Positions 1-9,937 of a stretch of DNA of 64,000 bases are shown one piece after another. The stretch comes from Pelagibacterales bacterium SAG-MED43. Its GTDB lineage: Bacteria; Pseudomonadota; Alphaproteobacteria; Pelagibacterales; Pelagibacteraceae. The notes under the pieces are model-generated. The model had not been told where the DNA came from and made no database searches. It saw only the letters and a list, made by a program, of their open reading frames with translations. Numbering within the stretch: position 1 is the first letter of the stretch; each line of letters starts with the position of its first letter. Both the position numbers and the translations under genes were made by a program. The stretch lies in contig JACWEK010000002.1 of the NCBI GenBank assembly GCA_014653535.1, positions 20,447 through 84,446 on the forward strand, given 5' to 3'.

Positions 1-10
1 TAGATAGATT

Positions 11-238
11 ATGATGAATGAGTTTTTATACATGAATGGTTATGGATCTTATGTATGGTCTGCATTTTTTTTTACATTCTTAAGTTTTTCAATTTTATAT
101 TTAGTTATAAAAATCCAATACGTAAAAGAGAAAAATAAATTTATTTCTAAATTTGGAGCCCTAGACTCTGAAAAAGCACAAGTAGCGAGAATTCAAAATA
201 TCAATAAAGAAATTTTATCTAGCAGCCAAAGTATTTAA
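11..238 (+). CDS. ccmD: Heme exporter protein D (CcmD-like), small membrane protein
   Basis: 75-aa ORF with one TM segment and a short charged tail, directly upstream of ccmE; identified mainly by context. Start may be the second Met. Confidence 0.7.
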   Translation: MMNEFLYMNGYGSYVWSAFFFTFLSFSILYLVIKIQYVKEKNKFISKFGALDSEKAQVARIQNINKEILSSSQSI

Positions 239-248
239 CTTCTAAGCC

Positions 249-668
249 ATGTATGGTCGAAAAGTTAAATTTAGATTTTTTTTCATAATTTTAATTTTAT
301 TATCTTTAATCTTATCAGTTTTTTTAGTTTTAAAATCTTTAGAAGAAAATGTTATTTTTTTTAAGTCTCCATCTGAAGTTAAATTTTTAGAGGAAGTAAA
401 AAATAAAAAAATTAGAATTGGTGGAATGGTGAAATTAGACTCAATAGAAATGTCAAGTGATGAAGTAAACTTTATAATCACAGATTTTAAAAATGAAATT
501 AATGTTAGTTATTCTGGTGTTGTGCCTAATCTCTTTTCTGAAGGAAAAGGAGTGGTAGCTGAAGGATACTTAAAAGATAGGATTTTTTTTGAAGCTTCAA
601 AAATTTTGGCAAAACATGACGAAAATTATATGCCTCCAGAGGTAAAAGCAGCTTTAGAGGAAAATTAA
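249..668 (+). CDS. ccmE: Cytochrome c-type biogenesis heme chaperone CcmE
   Basis: N-terminal TM; heme-binding motif [13 protein letters not shown]. Confidence 0.95.
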   Translation: MYGRKVKFRFFFIILILLSLILSVFLVLKSLEENVIFFKSPSEVKFLEEVKNKKIRIGGMVKLDSIEMSSDEVNFIITDFKNEINVSYSGVVPNLFSEGKGVVAEGYLKDRIFFEASKILAKHDENYMPPEVKAALEEN

Positions 669-2543
669 ATGCTTTATAGTTTAATTGGACATTATTCATT
701 AATTTTAGGACTATCTGTTTCTTCTCTTATTTTTTTTTCCTCAATAAAAAATTTTAGAAATAATGAAATATTAGATATAAAAATTATTAATTTTTCTTTT
801 CTTCAATTATTTTTGGTAATTATAAGTTTTTTTGCACTTGTATTGTCTTTTATATATTCTGATTTTAGTAATGAAACAGTTTTTAACAATTCTCATACTA
901 CTAAGCCATTATTTTATAAAATTTCAGGTACGTGGGGCAATCATGAGGGCAGTCTACTATTATGGCTACTTGTTTTAAATTTATTCATTTTTGTATTTTT
1001 AATTAAATCAAAAAATTTATTAAAGAAGTACAGAATTCTTACAGTATTATTTCAACAGATAATTATTATTGGTTTTTTTGTCTTTTTATTAAGTTCATCA
1101 AGCCCATTTAATTATATATTTCCAATACCAGAAGAAGGACTAGGTCTTAACCCAATTTTACAAGATCCAGCTTTAGCAATACATCCACCAATTTTATATT
1201 TAGGCTATGTTGGTTCATCAATAATATTTTCCAGTGTGCTAGCTGCGACTGTTTTAAAATATGTTTCAAAAACTTGGGCCATCCATATAAAGAGCTGGGT
1301 ATTAACTTCATGGATATTTTTAACTCTAGGAATATTACTTGGATCAATATGGGCTTACTATGAATTAGGTTGGGGTGGTTTCTGGTTTTGGGATCCAGTT
1401 GAAAATGTATCATTAATGCCCTGGCTTGCATTAACTACTTTAATGCATTGTATCTTAGTTTTAGAAAAGAGATCAACTCTTAAATCTTGGGTAATAATTT
1501 TATCTATAACAACTTTCACACTTAGTATGAGTGGAACTTTTTTAGTGCGTTCAGGAATTCTGAATTCTGTTCATACATTTGCAAATGACCCTGAAAGAGG
1601 TTTGTTTATATTGACATTTCTATTTATATTAATTTTTATATCTTTATTTGTCTTTTTTGTTTTCCATAAAAGTGAGAAACAAGACTCAATGTTATTTTCT
1701 TTATTAAGTAAAGAGACTTCAATTTTAATAAATAATTGGTTTATGATGTATTTTTTGTCCGTTGTTTTAATTGGAACTGTATACCCAATATTTTTACAAG
1801 TTATCTCCTCTGAGCAGATATCTATCGGTCCACCTTTTTATCATAAATTAATTGTTCCTTTTTTAATTCCTTTTTTAATTTTTATGGCAATTGGGCCTAG
1901 ATTAAAATGGATTAAATCAAAGTTAGATAAAAAAATGAGCTTAGTGGTACTTTTTGTCATTTCTATTTTAATATCTTTTTTAATTTTAAAAAATCTAAGC
2001 GCCAATTTTTTAATAAATACAATATTGGTAGGAAGTGCATTTTACTTGTTTCTCATGACTACAAGAGATTTTTTTTCAAAAACAAATAAGAATATTTCTC
2101 AGAATTTATCACATTTTGGATTTAGTCTATTAATTTTAAGTATTTTATTTAATAATATTTTCTCTAAAGAAGTAATAACCAATCTTAAAGTTGGTGAAAA
2201 ATTTTATGGTGAGAAATTTCAAATAGAATTTAGTGACCTTAAAAAATTTGAGAAGCAAAATTTTATATCTTTTAAAGGTTTTCTTTTAGTTACAGAACAG
2301 GGAGTCAAAAATGAGTTTAATCCTGAATTAAGAGTTTATAATCAACCAAATATAATTACAAGTGAGGCTGATATTCTAACTACATTTTGGACAGATAAAT
2401 TTATTACAATGAATACTTTACAAAATGAAGAGTACTTTAACATAAGATATCAAGTTAAACCTTTCATGCTCTGGATATGGGTGTCTGTTTTGTTAATTTC
2501 TTTGGGAGGATCAATAAGTTTATTTAATAGGAAGATTAAATGA
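669..2543 (+). CDS. ccmF: Heme lyase subunit CcmF
   Basis: Polytopic protein with the WWD-type motif WGGFWFWDPVENVSLMPWL. Confidence 0.97.
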   Translation: MLYSLIGHYSLILGLSVSSLIFFSSIKNFRNNEILDIKIINFSFLQLFLVIISFFALVLSFIYSDFSNETVFNNSHTTKPLFYKISGTWGNHEGSLLLWLLVLNLFIFVFLIKSKNLLKKYRILTVLFQQIIIIGFFVFLLSSSSPFNYIFPIPEEGLGLNPILQDPALAIHPPILYLGYVGSSIIFSSVLAATVLKYVSKTWAIHIKSWVLTSWIFLTLGILLGSIWAYYELGWGGFWFWDPVENVSLMPWLALTTLMHCILVLEKRSTLKSWVIILSITTFTLSMSGTFLVRSGILNSVHTFANDPERGLFILTFLFILIFISLFVFFVFHKSEKQDSMLFSLLSKETSILINNWFMMYFLSVVLIGTVYPIFLQVISSEQISIGPPFYHKLIVPFLIPFLIFMAIGPRLKWIKSKLDKKMSLVVLFVISILISFLILKNLSANFLINTILVGSAFYLFLMTTRDFFSKTNKNISQNLSHFGFSLLILSILFNNIFSKEVITNLKVGEKFYGEKFQIEFSDLKKFEKQNFISFKGFLLVTEQGVKNEFNPELRVYNQPNIITSEADILTTFWTDKFITMNTLQNEEYFNIRYQVKPFMLWIWVSVLLISLGGSISLFNRKIK

Positions 2544-3055
2544 AAAATAAAATAACCTATTTTATATTTATTACTTCCTTAATATTTACATTCGTAATTT
2601 TTTATAAAAGTCTTAATAAATCAAATTTATATGAGCCCAAAAGTAAAATAGAAAATATTCCAGAATTTAAAGCAAAAATTTTTTTTGAAAATAAAGAACT
2701 AACATCAAAACAAATTTTTAGTCAAAATAAGTTTTATTTACTTAATATCTGGGCCTCATGGTGTATTCCTTGTAGAGATGAACATTCTTTATTATTAAAT
2801 TTAAGTAATTATGATCAATTAGAAATCATCGGATTAAATTATAAGGATAACTTAGAGAATGCAAAAAAATTTCTTAATGAGTTAGGAAATCCTTATAAAA
2901 AAATTTTACTTGATAACGATGGAACAAAGGCAATCGAATGGGGTGCATATGGGGTTCCTGAAAGTTTTTTAATCTATCAAAAGAAGATAGTGAAAAAATT
3001 TGTTGGCCCACTAAATTTTGACTCAATAGAGGAAATTAAAAAATTAATAAAATGA
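2540..3055 (+). CDS. ccmG: Thiol:disulfide interchange protein CcmG/DsbE
   Basis: Thioredoxin fold with WASWCIPCRDEH; overlaps the ccmF stop. Confidence 0.93.
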   Translation: MKNKITYFIFITSLIFTFVIFYKSLNKSNLYEPKSKIENIPEFKAKIFFENKELTSKQIFSQNKFYLLNIWASWCIPCRDEHSLLLNLSNYDQLEIIGLNYKDNLENAKKFLNELGNPYKKILLDNDGTKAIEWGAYGVPESFLIYQKKIVKKFVGPLNFDSIEEIKKLIK

Positions 3056-3417
3056 AAATATTAAAAATTTTTGTGATAATTCAAATATTATTTTATTTTA
3101 GTCCATTAAAGGCTGATCAAAAAATATTTCAAAATAAGATAACAAAAAATTTAAGATGTTTAATTTGCCAAGGGCAGTCAGTTTATGATTCTGACTCAGA
3201 ATTTGCGACCAGTTTAAAACTAGTTGTAAAAAACAAAATAGATGAGGGTTTGTCAGAAGATCAAATTTATAAGTTTTTGACAGAAAAATATGGTGAATGG
3301 ATTTTGTATGATCCTCAATTTAATAAAAATACATATTTATTATGGTTTTTGCCTCTATTGCTCTTCCTATTTGGTGGTACAATGATTTTTAAAAAATTAA
3401 TAAAAAAACAAAGATAA
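3052..3417 (+). CDS. ccmH: Cytochrome c maturation protein CcmH
   Basis: LRCLICQ motif and C-terminal TM; overlaps the ccmG stop. Confidence 0.93.
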   Translation: MKILKIFVIIQILFYFSPLKADQKIFQNKITKNLRCLICQGQSVYDSDSEFATSLKLVVKNKIDEGLSEDQIYKFLTEKYGEWILYDPQFNKNTYLLWFLPLLLFLFGGTMIFKKLIKKQR

Positions 3418-3433
3418 TCTGTTAAATAGAAAC

Positions 3434-3943
3434 ATGTTTTTGAAAAGAATAATTTATATTTTAGCCTTTATGATGACATCAACAAATTTAGTTGTTGCTC
3501 AAGAGGAAAATAGTAAAGAACATCAAATTAATTTGTTTACAGGAAATTTTGATTTTAGTGATCATAAACAAAGTGCACTGTTAGTTGGATTTCAACATCA
3601 AAATGAAAATTTAAATAGAGATACATTTTTAGGAAATGTTTCTCCAATTACTGGTGGATTTTTGACAGAAAATTCTGCAGCTTACGTTTATACAGGAGTA
3701 GAATGGAATGTAGACATTGGGGAATTAATGTTTACACCAAGTTTTGCTCCAGGATTATATCACGAAGGAGACGGTAAAGATCTTGGGCATGCATTGGAAT
3801 TCAAATCTGAAGTGCAATTATCGTATTCTTCATCAGATAATACAAACTTTGGTGTCTCATATAATCATGTATCTAATGCTAGTCTAGGAGATAAAAATCC
3901 TGGGGCAAATAGTTATATGTTTAATTTCATTAAAAATTTCTAA
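3434..3943 (+). CDS. PagL-like lipid A 3-O-deacylase / acyloxyacyl hydrolase family outer-membrane protein
   Basis: Signal peptide, beta-rich body, and C-terminal NHVSNASLGDKNPGAN resembling the H-x-S catalytic motif of PagL. Confidence 0.7.
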   Translation: MFLKRIIYILAFMMTSTNLVVAQEENSKEHQINLFTGNFDFSDHKQSALLVGFQHQNENLNRDTFLGNVSPITGGFLTENSAAYVYTGVEWNVDIGELMFTPSFAPGLYHEGDGKDLGHALEFKSEVQLSYSSSDNTNFGVSYNHVSNASLGDKNPGANSYMFNFIKNF

Positions 3944-3953
3944 TATTCTTTTT

Positions 3954-5105
3954 ATGAATTTAAAAGATTGCCATAACTTTAGTGATTTTAGAAAATTAGC
4001 TGAAAAAAAATTACCGTCTCCAATATTCCATTATATCGATGGTGCGGCTGATGATGAAATTACATATGCTAGAAATACAAGTGCTTTTGATGATGTTGAT
4101 TTAGTTCCAAATGTTTTAAGAGGAGTAGAAAATGTTGATTTATCTACTACAATATTTGGAAAAAAAATAGATTTACCTTTTTACTTATCTCCAACAGCAC
4201 TTCAAAGGCTTTTTCATTATGATGGTGAGAGAGCAGTTGGTAAAGCAGCAAAAAAATTCAATACTATGTTTGGTGTTTCAGCGCTGGCAACAGTTAGCGT
4301 AGAAGAGATATCATCAATGATTGATACTCCAAAAATGTTTCAGTTTTATTTTCATAAAGACAGAGGTTTAAATGACTCGTGTTTAGAAAGAGCCAAAGCA
4401 GCAAATTTTGATGTGATGGCGTTAACGGTTGATACTATTACTGGAGGAAATAGAGAGAGAGACTTAAGAACAGGATTTACCTCTCCACCAAAGTTAACTT
4501 TAGCAAGTTTATATAGTTTTGCTACTAAACCAATGTGGGGAATTAATTATTTAACAAAAGGTAAGTTTGAATTACCTCATTTACAAGATTTTGTGAAAGA
4601 AGGTACTGATGTTAACTCATCAATTGGAAATTATTTTTCAACCATGTTGGATCAATCTATGAATTGGAAAGACGCTGAAAATCTTTGTTCTAAATGGGGA
4701 GGTCATTTCGCACTTAAAGGAGTTATGAGTGTGGAAGATGCAAAAAGAGCAGTAGACATAGGATGCACAGGTATAATGGTATCAAACCATGGTGGAAGAC
4801 AGTTAGATGGATCTAGAGCGCCTTTTGATCAACTTGCAGAAATTGTTGATGCAGTTGGTGATAAATTAGATGTTATATGCGAAGGTGGAATTCATAGAGG
4901 CACACATATGCTTAAAGCATTGTCATTAGGTGCCAAAGCTTGTTCAGGGGGAAGATTATATCTTTATGCTTTAGCTGCAGGAGGACAAGCAGGTGTTGAA
5001 AGAGCTATAGAAAAATATAAAACAGAATTAGTCAGAGATATGAAATTAATGGGGTGTACAAAAATAAGTGATCTAAATCGAGATAACTTACGATTTAGAA
5101 GATAA
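3954..5105 (+). CDS. FMN-dependent alpha-hydroxyacid oxidase/dehydrogenase (LldD/glycolate oxidase family), paralog 1
   Basis: FYFHKDR and SNHGGRQLDGS motifs; (beta/alpha)8 FMN enzyme family. Confidence 0.88.
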   Translation: MNLKDCHNFSDFRKLAEKKLPSPIFHYIDGAADDEITYARNTSAFDDVDLVPNVLRGVENVDLSTTIFGKKIDLPFYLSPTALQRLFHYDGERAVGKAAKKFNTMFGVSALATVSVEEISSMIDTPKMFQFYFHKDRGLNDSCLERAKAANFDVMALTVDTITGGNRERDLRTGFTSPPKLTLASLYSFATKPMWGINYLTKGKFELPHLQDFVKEGTDVNSSIGNYFSTMLDQSMNWKDAENLCSKWGGHFALKGVMSVEDAKRAVDIGCTGIMVSNHGGRQLDGSRAPFDQLAEIVDAVGDKLDVICEGGIHRGTHMLKALSLGAKACSGGRLYLYALAAGGQAGVERAIEKYKTELVRDMKLMGCTKISDLNRDNLRFRR

Positions 5106-6256
5106 TGAGCTTGAAAAATTGTTATAATTTTGAGGACTTTAGAAAATTAGCAAAAAAAAAATTACCTTCACCAATTTTTCATTATATAGATGGTGGTGCA
5201 GATGATGAGTCAACACTTAGAAGAAATACGGATTCATTCAATGAATGTGATTTAATTCCTAACATTTTAGCAAGTGTAGGAAAACCAGATTTATCAACAA
5301 CTTTATTTGGAAGAAAAATTGATATGCCAATTTTTTTATCTCCAGCAGCAATGCAGAGACTCTACCATCCGGACGGGGACCAAGCATCAGCCCGAGCAGC
5401 TGAAAAATTTAATACTTTTTACAGCATGTCCTCAATGGGTAATAATACCATTGAAGAGGTATCTAATATTTCAAGTGGACCAAAATTATTTCAACTTTAT
5501 GTTCATAAAGATAGATCAATTTCAGATGATTTAATAGATAGATCAAGAAGATCTGGATTTGATGCAATGTGTTTAACCGTAGATACTTTAGTTGCTGGTA
5601 ATCGGGAGAAAGACCACAGAACTGGATTTACCACACCACCAAAACTTACTCTTCAAAGTTTAATGAGCTTTGCAATGCGTCCAGGGTGGGTCTTTAATTA
5701 TTTGATCGGTAAAAGATTTGAATTGTCAAATGTAAAAAAAAAAACTGATAAAGGTACAAATATTGCTAAATCAGTTATTGAATATATTAATGAGCAATAT
5801 GATCCAGCCATGGGATGGAAAGATGCAGAATATTGTGCAAAAAAATGGAATGGACCTTTTGCTTTAAAAGGTGTGATGTCAGTAGATGATGCAAAAAAAG
5901 CAATTGATATTGGATGTACAGCAATAATGATATCAAACCATGGTGGTCGGCAATTAGATGGATCACGTTCACCATTTGATCAGGTAAAAGCAATTTCAGA
6001 TGCTGTTGGTGATAAGTTAGAAATAATTTTAGATGGAGGGGTCAGACGAGGAACCCATGTTTTAAAAGCTATAGCAGCAGGTGCCAAAGCTTGTAGCTTT
6101 GGTAAAATGTTTTTGTTCTCTTTAGCCGCAGGTGGACAGCAAGGTGTTGAACATTTATTAAAAAATATGCATGATGAAATAAGTAGAAATATGGTATTGA
6201 TGGGATGTAAAAATTTAAAAGATTTAGATAGTTCAAAACTAATTTACAGAAAATAG
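5105..6256 (+). CDS. FMN-dependent alpha-hydroxyacid oxidase/dehydrogenase (LldD/glycolate oxidase family), paralog 2
   Basis: Same length (383 aa) and clearly homologous to the preceding ORF; QLYVHKDR, SNHGGRQLDGS, DGGVRRGTH. Confidence 0.9.
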   Translation: MSLKNCYNFEDFRKLAKKKLPSPIFHYIDGGADDESTLRRNTDSFNECDLIPNILASVGKPDLSTTLFGRKIDMPIFLSPAAMQRLYHPDGDQASARAAEKFNTFYSMSSMGNNTIEEVSNISSGPKLFQLYVHKDRSISDDLIDRSRRSGFDAMCLTVDTLVAGNREKDHRTGFTTPPKLTLQSLMSFAMRPGWVFNYLIGKRFELSNVKKKTDKGTNIAKSVIEYINEQYDPAMGWKDAEYCAKKWNGPFALKGVMSVDDAKKAIDIGCTAIMISNHGGRQLDGSRSPFDQVKAISDAVGDKLEIILDGGVRRGTHVLKAIAAGAKACSFGKMFLFSLAAGGQQGVEHLLKNMHDEISRNMVLMGCKNLKDLDSSKLIYRK

Positions 6257-6275
6257 AATAGAAAGGTACATTTTT

Positions 6276-7442
6276 ATGAAACTAGCCAAAAATTTAGATA
6301 ACTTAGGAACGGAAACTGCATTTAGTGTATTAGCTGAAGCTAAAGCTTTAGAAGCTAAAGGAAATCCAATGATACATTTAGGTTTAGGCCAGCCTGATTT
6401 TAAAACACCTAAACATGTCGTTGAAGCTGCAAAAAAAGCCTTAGATGATGGTCATCATGGTTATGTAATGTCAAATGGTATTCCTGAATGTAGACAAGCT
6501 GTAACAAGGTGGATTAAAAAACGTTACAACACGGATGTAGACTTTGAAAGAATTTTAATTATGCCAGGTGGAAAACCAACAATGAGTTATGCAATTCAAT
6601 GTTTTGGTGAACCAGGAGCAGAAATAATTCACCCTACACCAGCTTTTCCAATTTATGAGTCGATGATAAATTATACTGGATCAACACCTGTTCCTTATGA
6701 TTTAACAGAGGATAAAGATTTAAAATTTAATCCTGAAAAAATTTTATCTCTAATCACAGATAAAACTAGACTATTAATTTTAATTAATCCAAACAATCCT
6801 ACAGGAAGTTTTGTGGAAAAATCTGATATAGATGTATTAGCTGAAGGGTTAAAAAAACACCCTCATGTAACGATTCTTAGTGATGAAATTTATAGTAGAC
6901 AAATTTTTGACAATAAAGAGATGCCAACATTTTTTAATTACCCTGAATTAAGAGAAAGATTAATTGTACTAGAAGGATGGAGCAAAGCTTATTCAATGAC
7001 TGGATGGAGATTGGGATGGAGCTTTTGGCCCAAAGAATTAGTTCCACATGTAAACAAACTTTTAATCAACAGTGTCTCGTGTGTAAATGCTGCTGCACAA
7101 TTCGCAGGGATTGCTGCCCTTGATGGACCAGATGATTCAATTGATGCAATGATGGTGAAATTTACACAAAGAAGGGACTTAATTCATAAAGGTTTGAATG
7201 ATCTTCCAGGAGTTGAATGCAGTTTACCTGGTGGTGCTTTCTATGCATTTCCAAATGTAAAAGGTACTGGAATGACAGGGGGTGAGTTTTGTAAAAGAGC
7301 TATGCACGAGGCTGGAGTTGCTATAGTGCCCGGTACTGCATTTGGTAAAACTTGCAATGATTATGTTAGGTTTAGTTTTGCTGCTTCACAAGATAATATT
7401 TCTCAAGCTTTAGAAAACGTAAAGAAAATGCTAATTAAATAA
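6276..7442 (+). CDS. PLP-dependent class I/II aminotransferase
   Basis: INPNNPTGSF, SDEIYSRQIF and GWSKAYSMTGWRLGW motifs. Confidence 0.92.
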   Translation: MKLAKNLDNLGTETAFSVLAEAKALEAKGNPMIHLGLGQPDFKTPKHVVEAAKKALDDGHHGYVMSNGIPECRQAVTRWIKKRYNTDVDFERILIMPGGKPTMSYAIQCFGEPGAEIIHPTPAFPIYESMINYTGSTPVPYDLTEDKDLKFNPEKILSLITDKTRLLILINPNNPTGSFVEKSDIDVLAEGLKKHPHVTILSDEIYSRQIFDNKEMPTFFNYPELRERLIVLEGWSKAYSMTGWRLGWSFWPKELVPHVNKLLINSVSCVNAAAQFAGIAALDGPDDSIDAMMVKFTQRRDLIHKGLNDLPGVECSLPGGAFYAFPNVKGTGMTGGEFCKRAMHEAGVAIVPGTAFGKTCNDYVRFSFAASQDNISQALENVKKMLIK

Positions 7443-7480
7443 GCTGTATTTTTGTTAAAAATGTTATTAGTATTCTTTTA

Positions 7481-8854
7481 ATGAATGATCAAATTCAAGA
7501 AGAATTAAAAAAAATTTTTAACGGAAGATTTTCTACTTCTGAATCGACAAGGGCAAATTATGCTAGAGGTGAAGATACATATGATCCTATTTTATCTAAA
7601 GCAGTAGTTTTTCCAGAAACAAATGAAGAAGTTTCTAAAATATTAAGCTTATGTAATAAACATAAAATTCCAGTAGTTCCTTTTGGTACAGGAACTTCTT
7701 TAGAGGGAAATGTCGTCGGAAATGACAAGGGAATAACGATATCTTTAGAAAAAATGAACAAAATTTTAAGTGTTAACGCTGAAGATTTTGATTGTCGGGT
7801 GCAGGCCTGCGTAACCAAAGAACAATTAAATGATTATTTGAGAGAGGATGGAGTTTTTTTCCCAATCGATCCTGGTGCAAATGCTGCTATAGGTGGCATG
7901 GCATCAACTTCGGCCTCAGGCACAATGGCTGTCAAATATGGCACTATGAAAACTGCAATAACAGGACTTACAGTTGTATTACCTAATGGTGATATAATAA
8001 AAACTGGAAGTAGAACTAAAAAAACTTCAGCAGGATATAATTTGACAAATCTTTTTATTGGTTCAGAGGGTACATTAGGTGTAATTACAGAAGTTCAATT
8101 AAGATTATCTCCTATTCCAGAGAGTATTATGAGTGCAGTTTGTCATTTTCCATCACTAGAGATGGCAGTACAAACAGCTCAACAAGTTACGCAATATGGA
8201 GTTCCTATAGCAAGAATTGAGATGCTCAACAAAGAGCAAATGGAAATTAGTATTAATTATTCTAAATTAAAAGATATTGAGGCAGTACCAACACTATTTT
8301 TTGAATTTCATGGCTCTGAAACATCTAATCAAGAAAATATAAAGATTGTTGAAGAAATTTCAAAAGATAATAATGGAAGTTCATTTAAATGGGCAAAAGA
8401 TTTAGAGGAAAGGAATAAACTCTGGAAAGCCAGGTGGGATGTATATTATTCTGTTAAAGCTTTGATAAATAATGGAAGGGTTTACTCAACCGATGTATGT
8501 CTTCCTATTTCAAAAATAACTGAATGTGTAAATTTTGCTGAGGAAGAAACAAAAAAACTAGGGCTTAGAGCTCCTATGGTTGGCCATTTAGGCGATGGAA
8601 ATTTTCATGTGATCTTACCTTATGATCCTAAAGAAGAGGGAACATATGATAAAATAAGGGATTTTAGTGATCTATTAATTGAAAAAACTTTAGAATTAAA
8701 TGGAACTATAACAGGAGAACATGGAGTTGGACTTCATAAAAAAGCTTATTTACTACAAGAGCATGGTGACAGCATTCCATTAATGAGAACTATCAAAAGA
8801 AGTATCGACCAGAATAATATAATGAATCCTGGCAAAATATTTGATTTAAATTAA
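7481..8854 (+). CDS. FAD-binding oxidase, GlcD / D-lactate dehydrogenase family
   Basis: VPFGTGTSLEGNV FAD-binding motif; C-terminal GHLGDGNFHVILP and GEHGVGLHKK. Confidence 0.9.
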   Translation: MNDQIQEELKKIFNGRFSTSESTRANYARGEDTYDPILSKAVVFPETNEEVSKILSLCNKHKIPVVPFGTGTSLEGNVVGNDKGITISLEKMNKILSVNAEDFDCRVQACVTKEQLNDYLREDGVFFPIDPGANAAIGGMASTSASGTMAVKYGTMKTAITGLTVVLPNGDIIKTGSRTKKTSAGYNLTNLFIGSEGTLGVITEVQLRLSPIPESIMSAVCHFPSLEMAVQTAQQVTQYGVPIARIEMLNKEQMEISINYSKLKDIEAVPTLFFEFHGSETSNQENIKIVEEISKDNNGSSFKWAKDLEERNKLWKARWDVYYSVKALINNGRVYSTDVCLPISKITECVNFAEEETKKLGLRAPMVGHLGDGNFHVILPYDPKEEGTYDKIRDFSDLLIEKTLELNGTITGEHGVGLHKKAYLLQEHGDSIPLMRTIKRSIDQNNIMNPGKIFDLN

Positions 8855-8865
8855 TAAACATACAA

Positions 8866-9819
8866 ATGAAAAAAATTTTAATAACCAGGAGATTAATTAA
8901 AGATAGTGAAGATAAAGCAGTAAAAATTTTTGACGCAAAACTGAATTCAAATGATGAATTATATTCTCAACAAAAGGTAATAGAGATGAGTCAAGGGTGT
9001 GATGGAGTTTTAACTTCATTGACTGATAAAATGGATAAACAAACAATAGATATGTTACCTGATACAGTAAAAATTATTTCAAATTTTGCAGTAGGTTTTG
9101 GAAATATTGATTTAGATGCTGCAAAAAAAAGAGGTATTGCAGTTACAAATACCCCTGAGGTATTGTCAGATGCAACTGCTGAAATAGGTATTCTATTAAT
9201 ATTAGGAGCATGCAGAAGAGCATCTGAAGGAATAGAGTCAGCTAGAGAAGGAGGATGGAAATGGTCAGCTGATTATTTAATAGGAAAACAATTGACTGGT
9301 ACAAGATTAGGTGTTTTGGGAATGGGAAGAATTGGACAAAAGATTGCAAAAATTGCTAAATCTTTAGGAATGATAATTCATTATCATAATCGATCAAAAT
9401 TAAGTGAAGAAAAGGAAAATGGTGCTGTATATCATGACAATGTAAAAAGTTTATTTTCTGTTTCAGATGTATTGTCTATTTGTTGCCCAGCCACAAAAGA
9501 AACAGAAAACATGATTAATAAGGAAACTGTCGAGTTTTTTCCAAAGGGTTCAGTAATTACAAATGTAGCAAGAGGAGATATAGTTGATGATGAAGCGTTG
9601 ATAGATGCTTTGAATAGGAGAAAGATTTATGCAGTAGGCCTCGATGTATACAAAAATGAACCAAATTTAAATCCAGGTTATTTAAAAATTAAAACAGCTT
9701 TTATTTTACCCCACTTAGGAAGTGCCACCAAACACACTAGAATAGCAATGGCAAATTTAGCTATTGATAACATAGATGAATTTTTTAAAACTGGAAATTG
9801 CTCAAATAAAGTTAATTAA
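8866..9819 (+). CDS. D-isomer-specific 2-hydroxyacid dehydrogenase (glyoxylate/hydroxypyruvate reductase-like)
   Basis: GVLGMGRIGQKIAK Rossmann motif; NVARGDIVDDEAL; LPHLGSAT. Confidence 0.92.
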   Translation: MKKILITRRLIKDSEDKAVKIFDAKLNSNDELYSQQKVIEMSQGCDGVLTSLTDKMDKQTIDMLPDTVKIISNFAVGFGNIDLDAAKKRGIAVTNTPEVLSDATAEIGILLILGACRRASEGIESAREGGWKWSADYLIGKQLTGTRLGVLGMGRIGQKIAKIAKSLGMIIHYHNRSKLSEEKENGAVYHDNVKSLFSVSDVLSICCPATKETENMINKETVEFFPKGSVITNVARGDIVDDEALIDALNRRKIYAVGLDVYKNEPNLNPGYLKIKTAFILPHLGSATKHTRIAMANLAIDNIDEFFKTGNCSNKVN

Positions 9820-9937
9820 TTCTACTTGAGATTGTATAAAGGTTGGATTATGCGACATCTACACCTTTTTTTTAAAAGACTCTATTCTGATTCTATGTTT
9901 AAATTATTATAGTTAATTAACTACTAGAGGAGAAATA

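Noticed and set aside
1147-1431. Minus-strand 94-aa ORF inside ccmF
   Set aside because: Overlaps the most conserved part of CcmF; chance open frame in AT-rich DNA.
9820-9937. Possible hairpin AAAGGT...ACCTTT followed by T run upstream of dctP
   Set aside because: Only about 6 bp with an unpaired 20-nt interior; may be a weak terminator for the upstream gene but not convincing enough to annotate.
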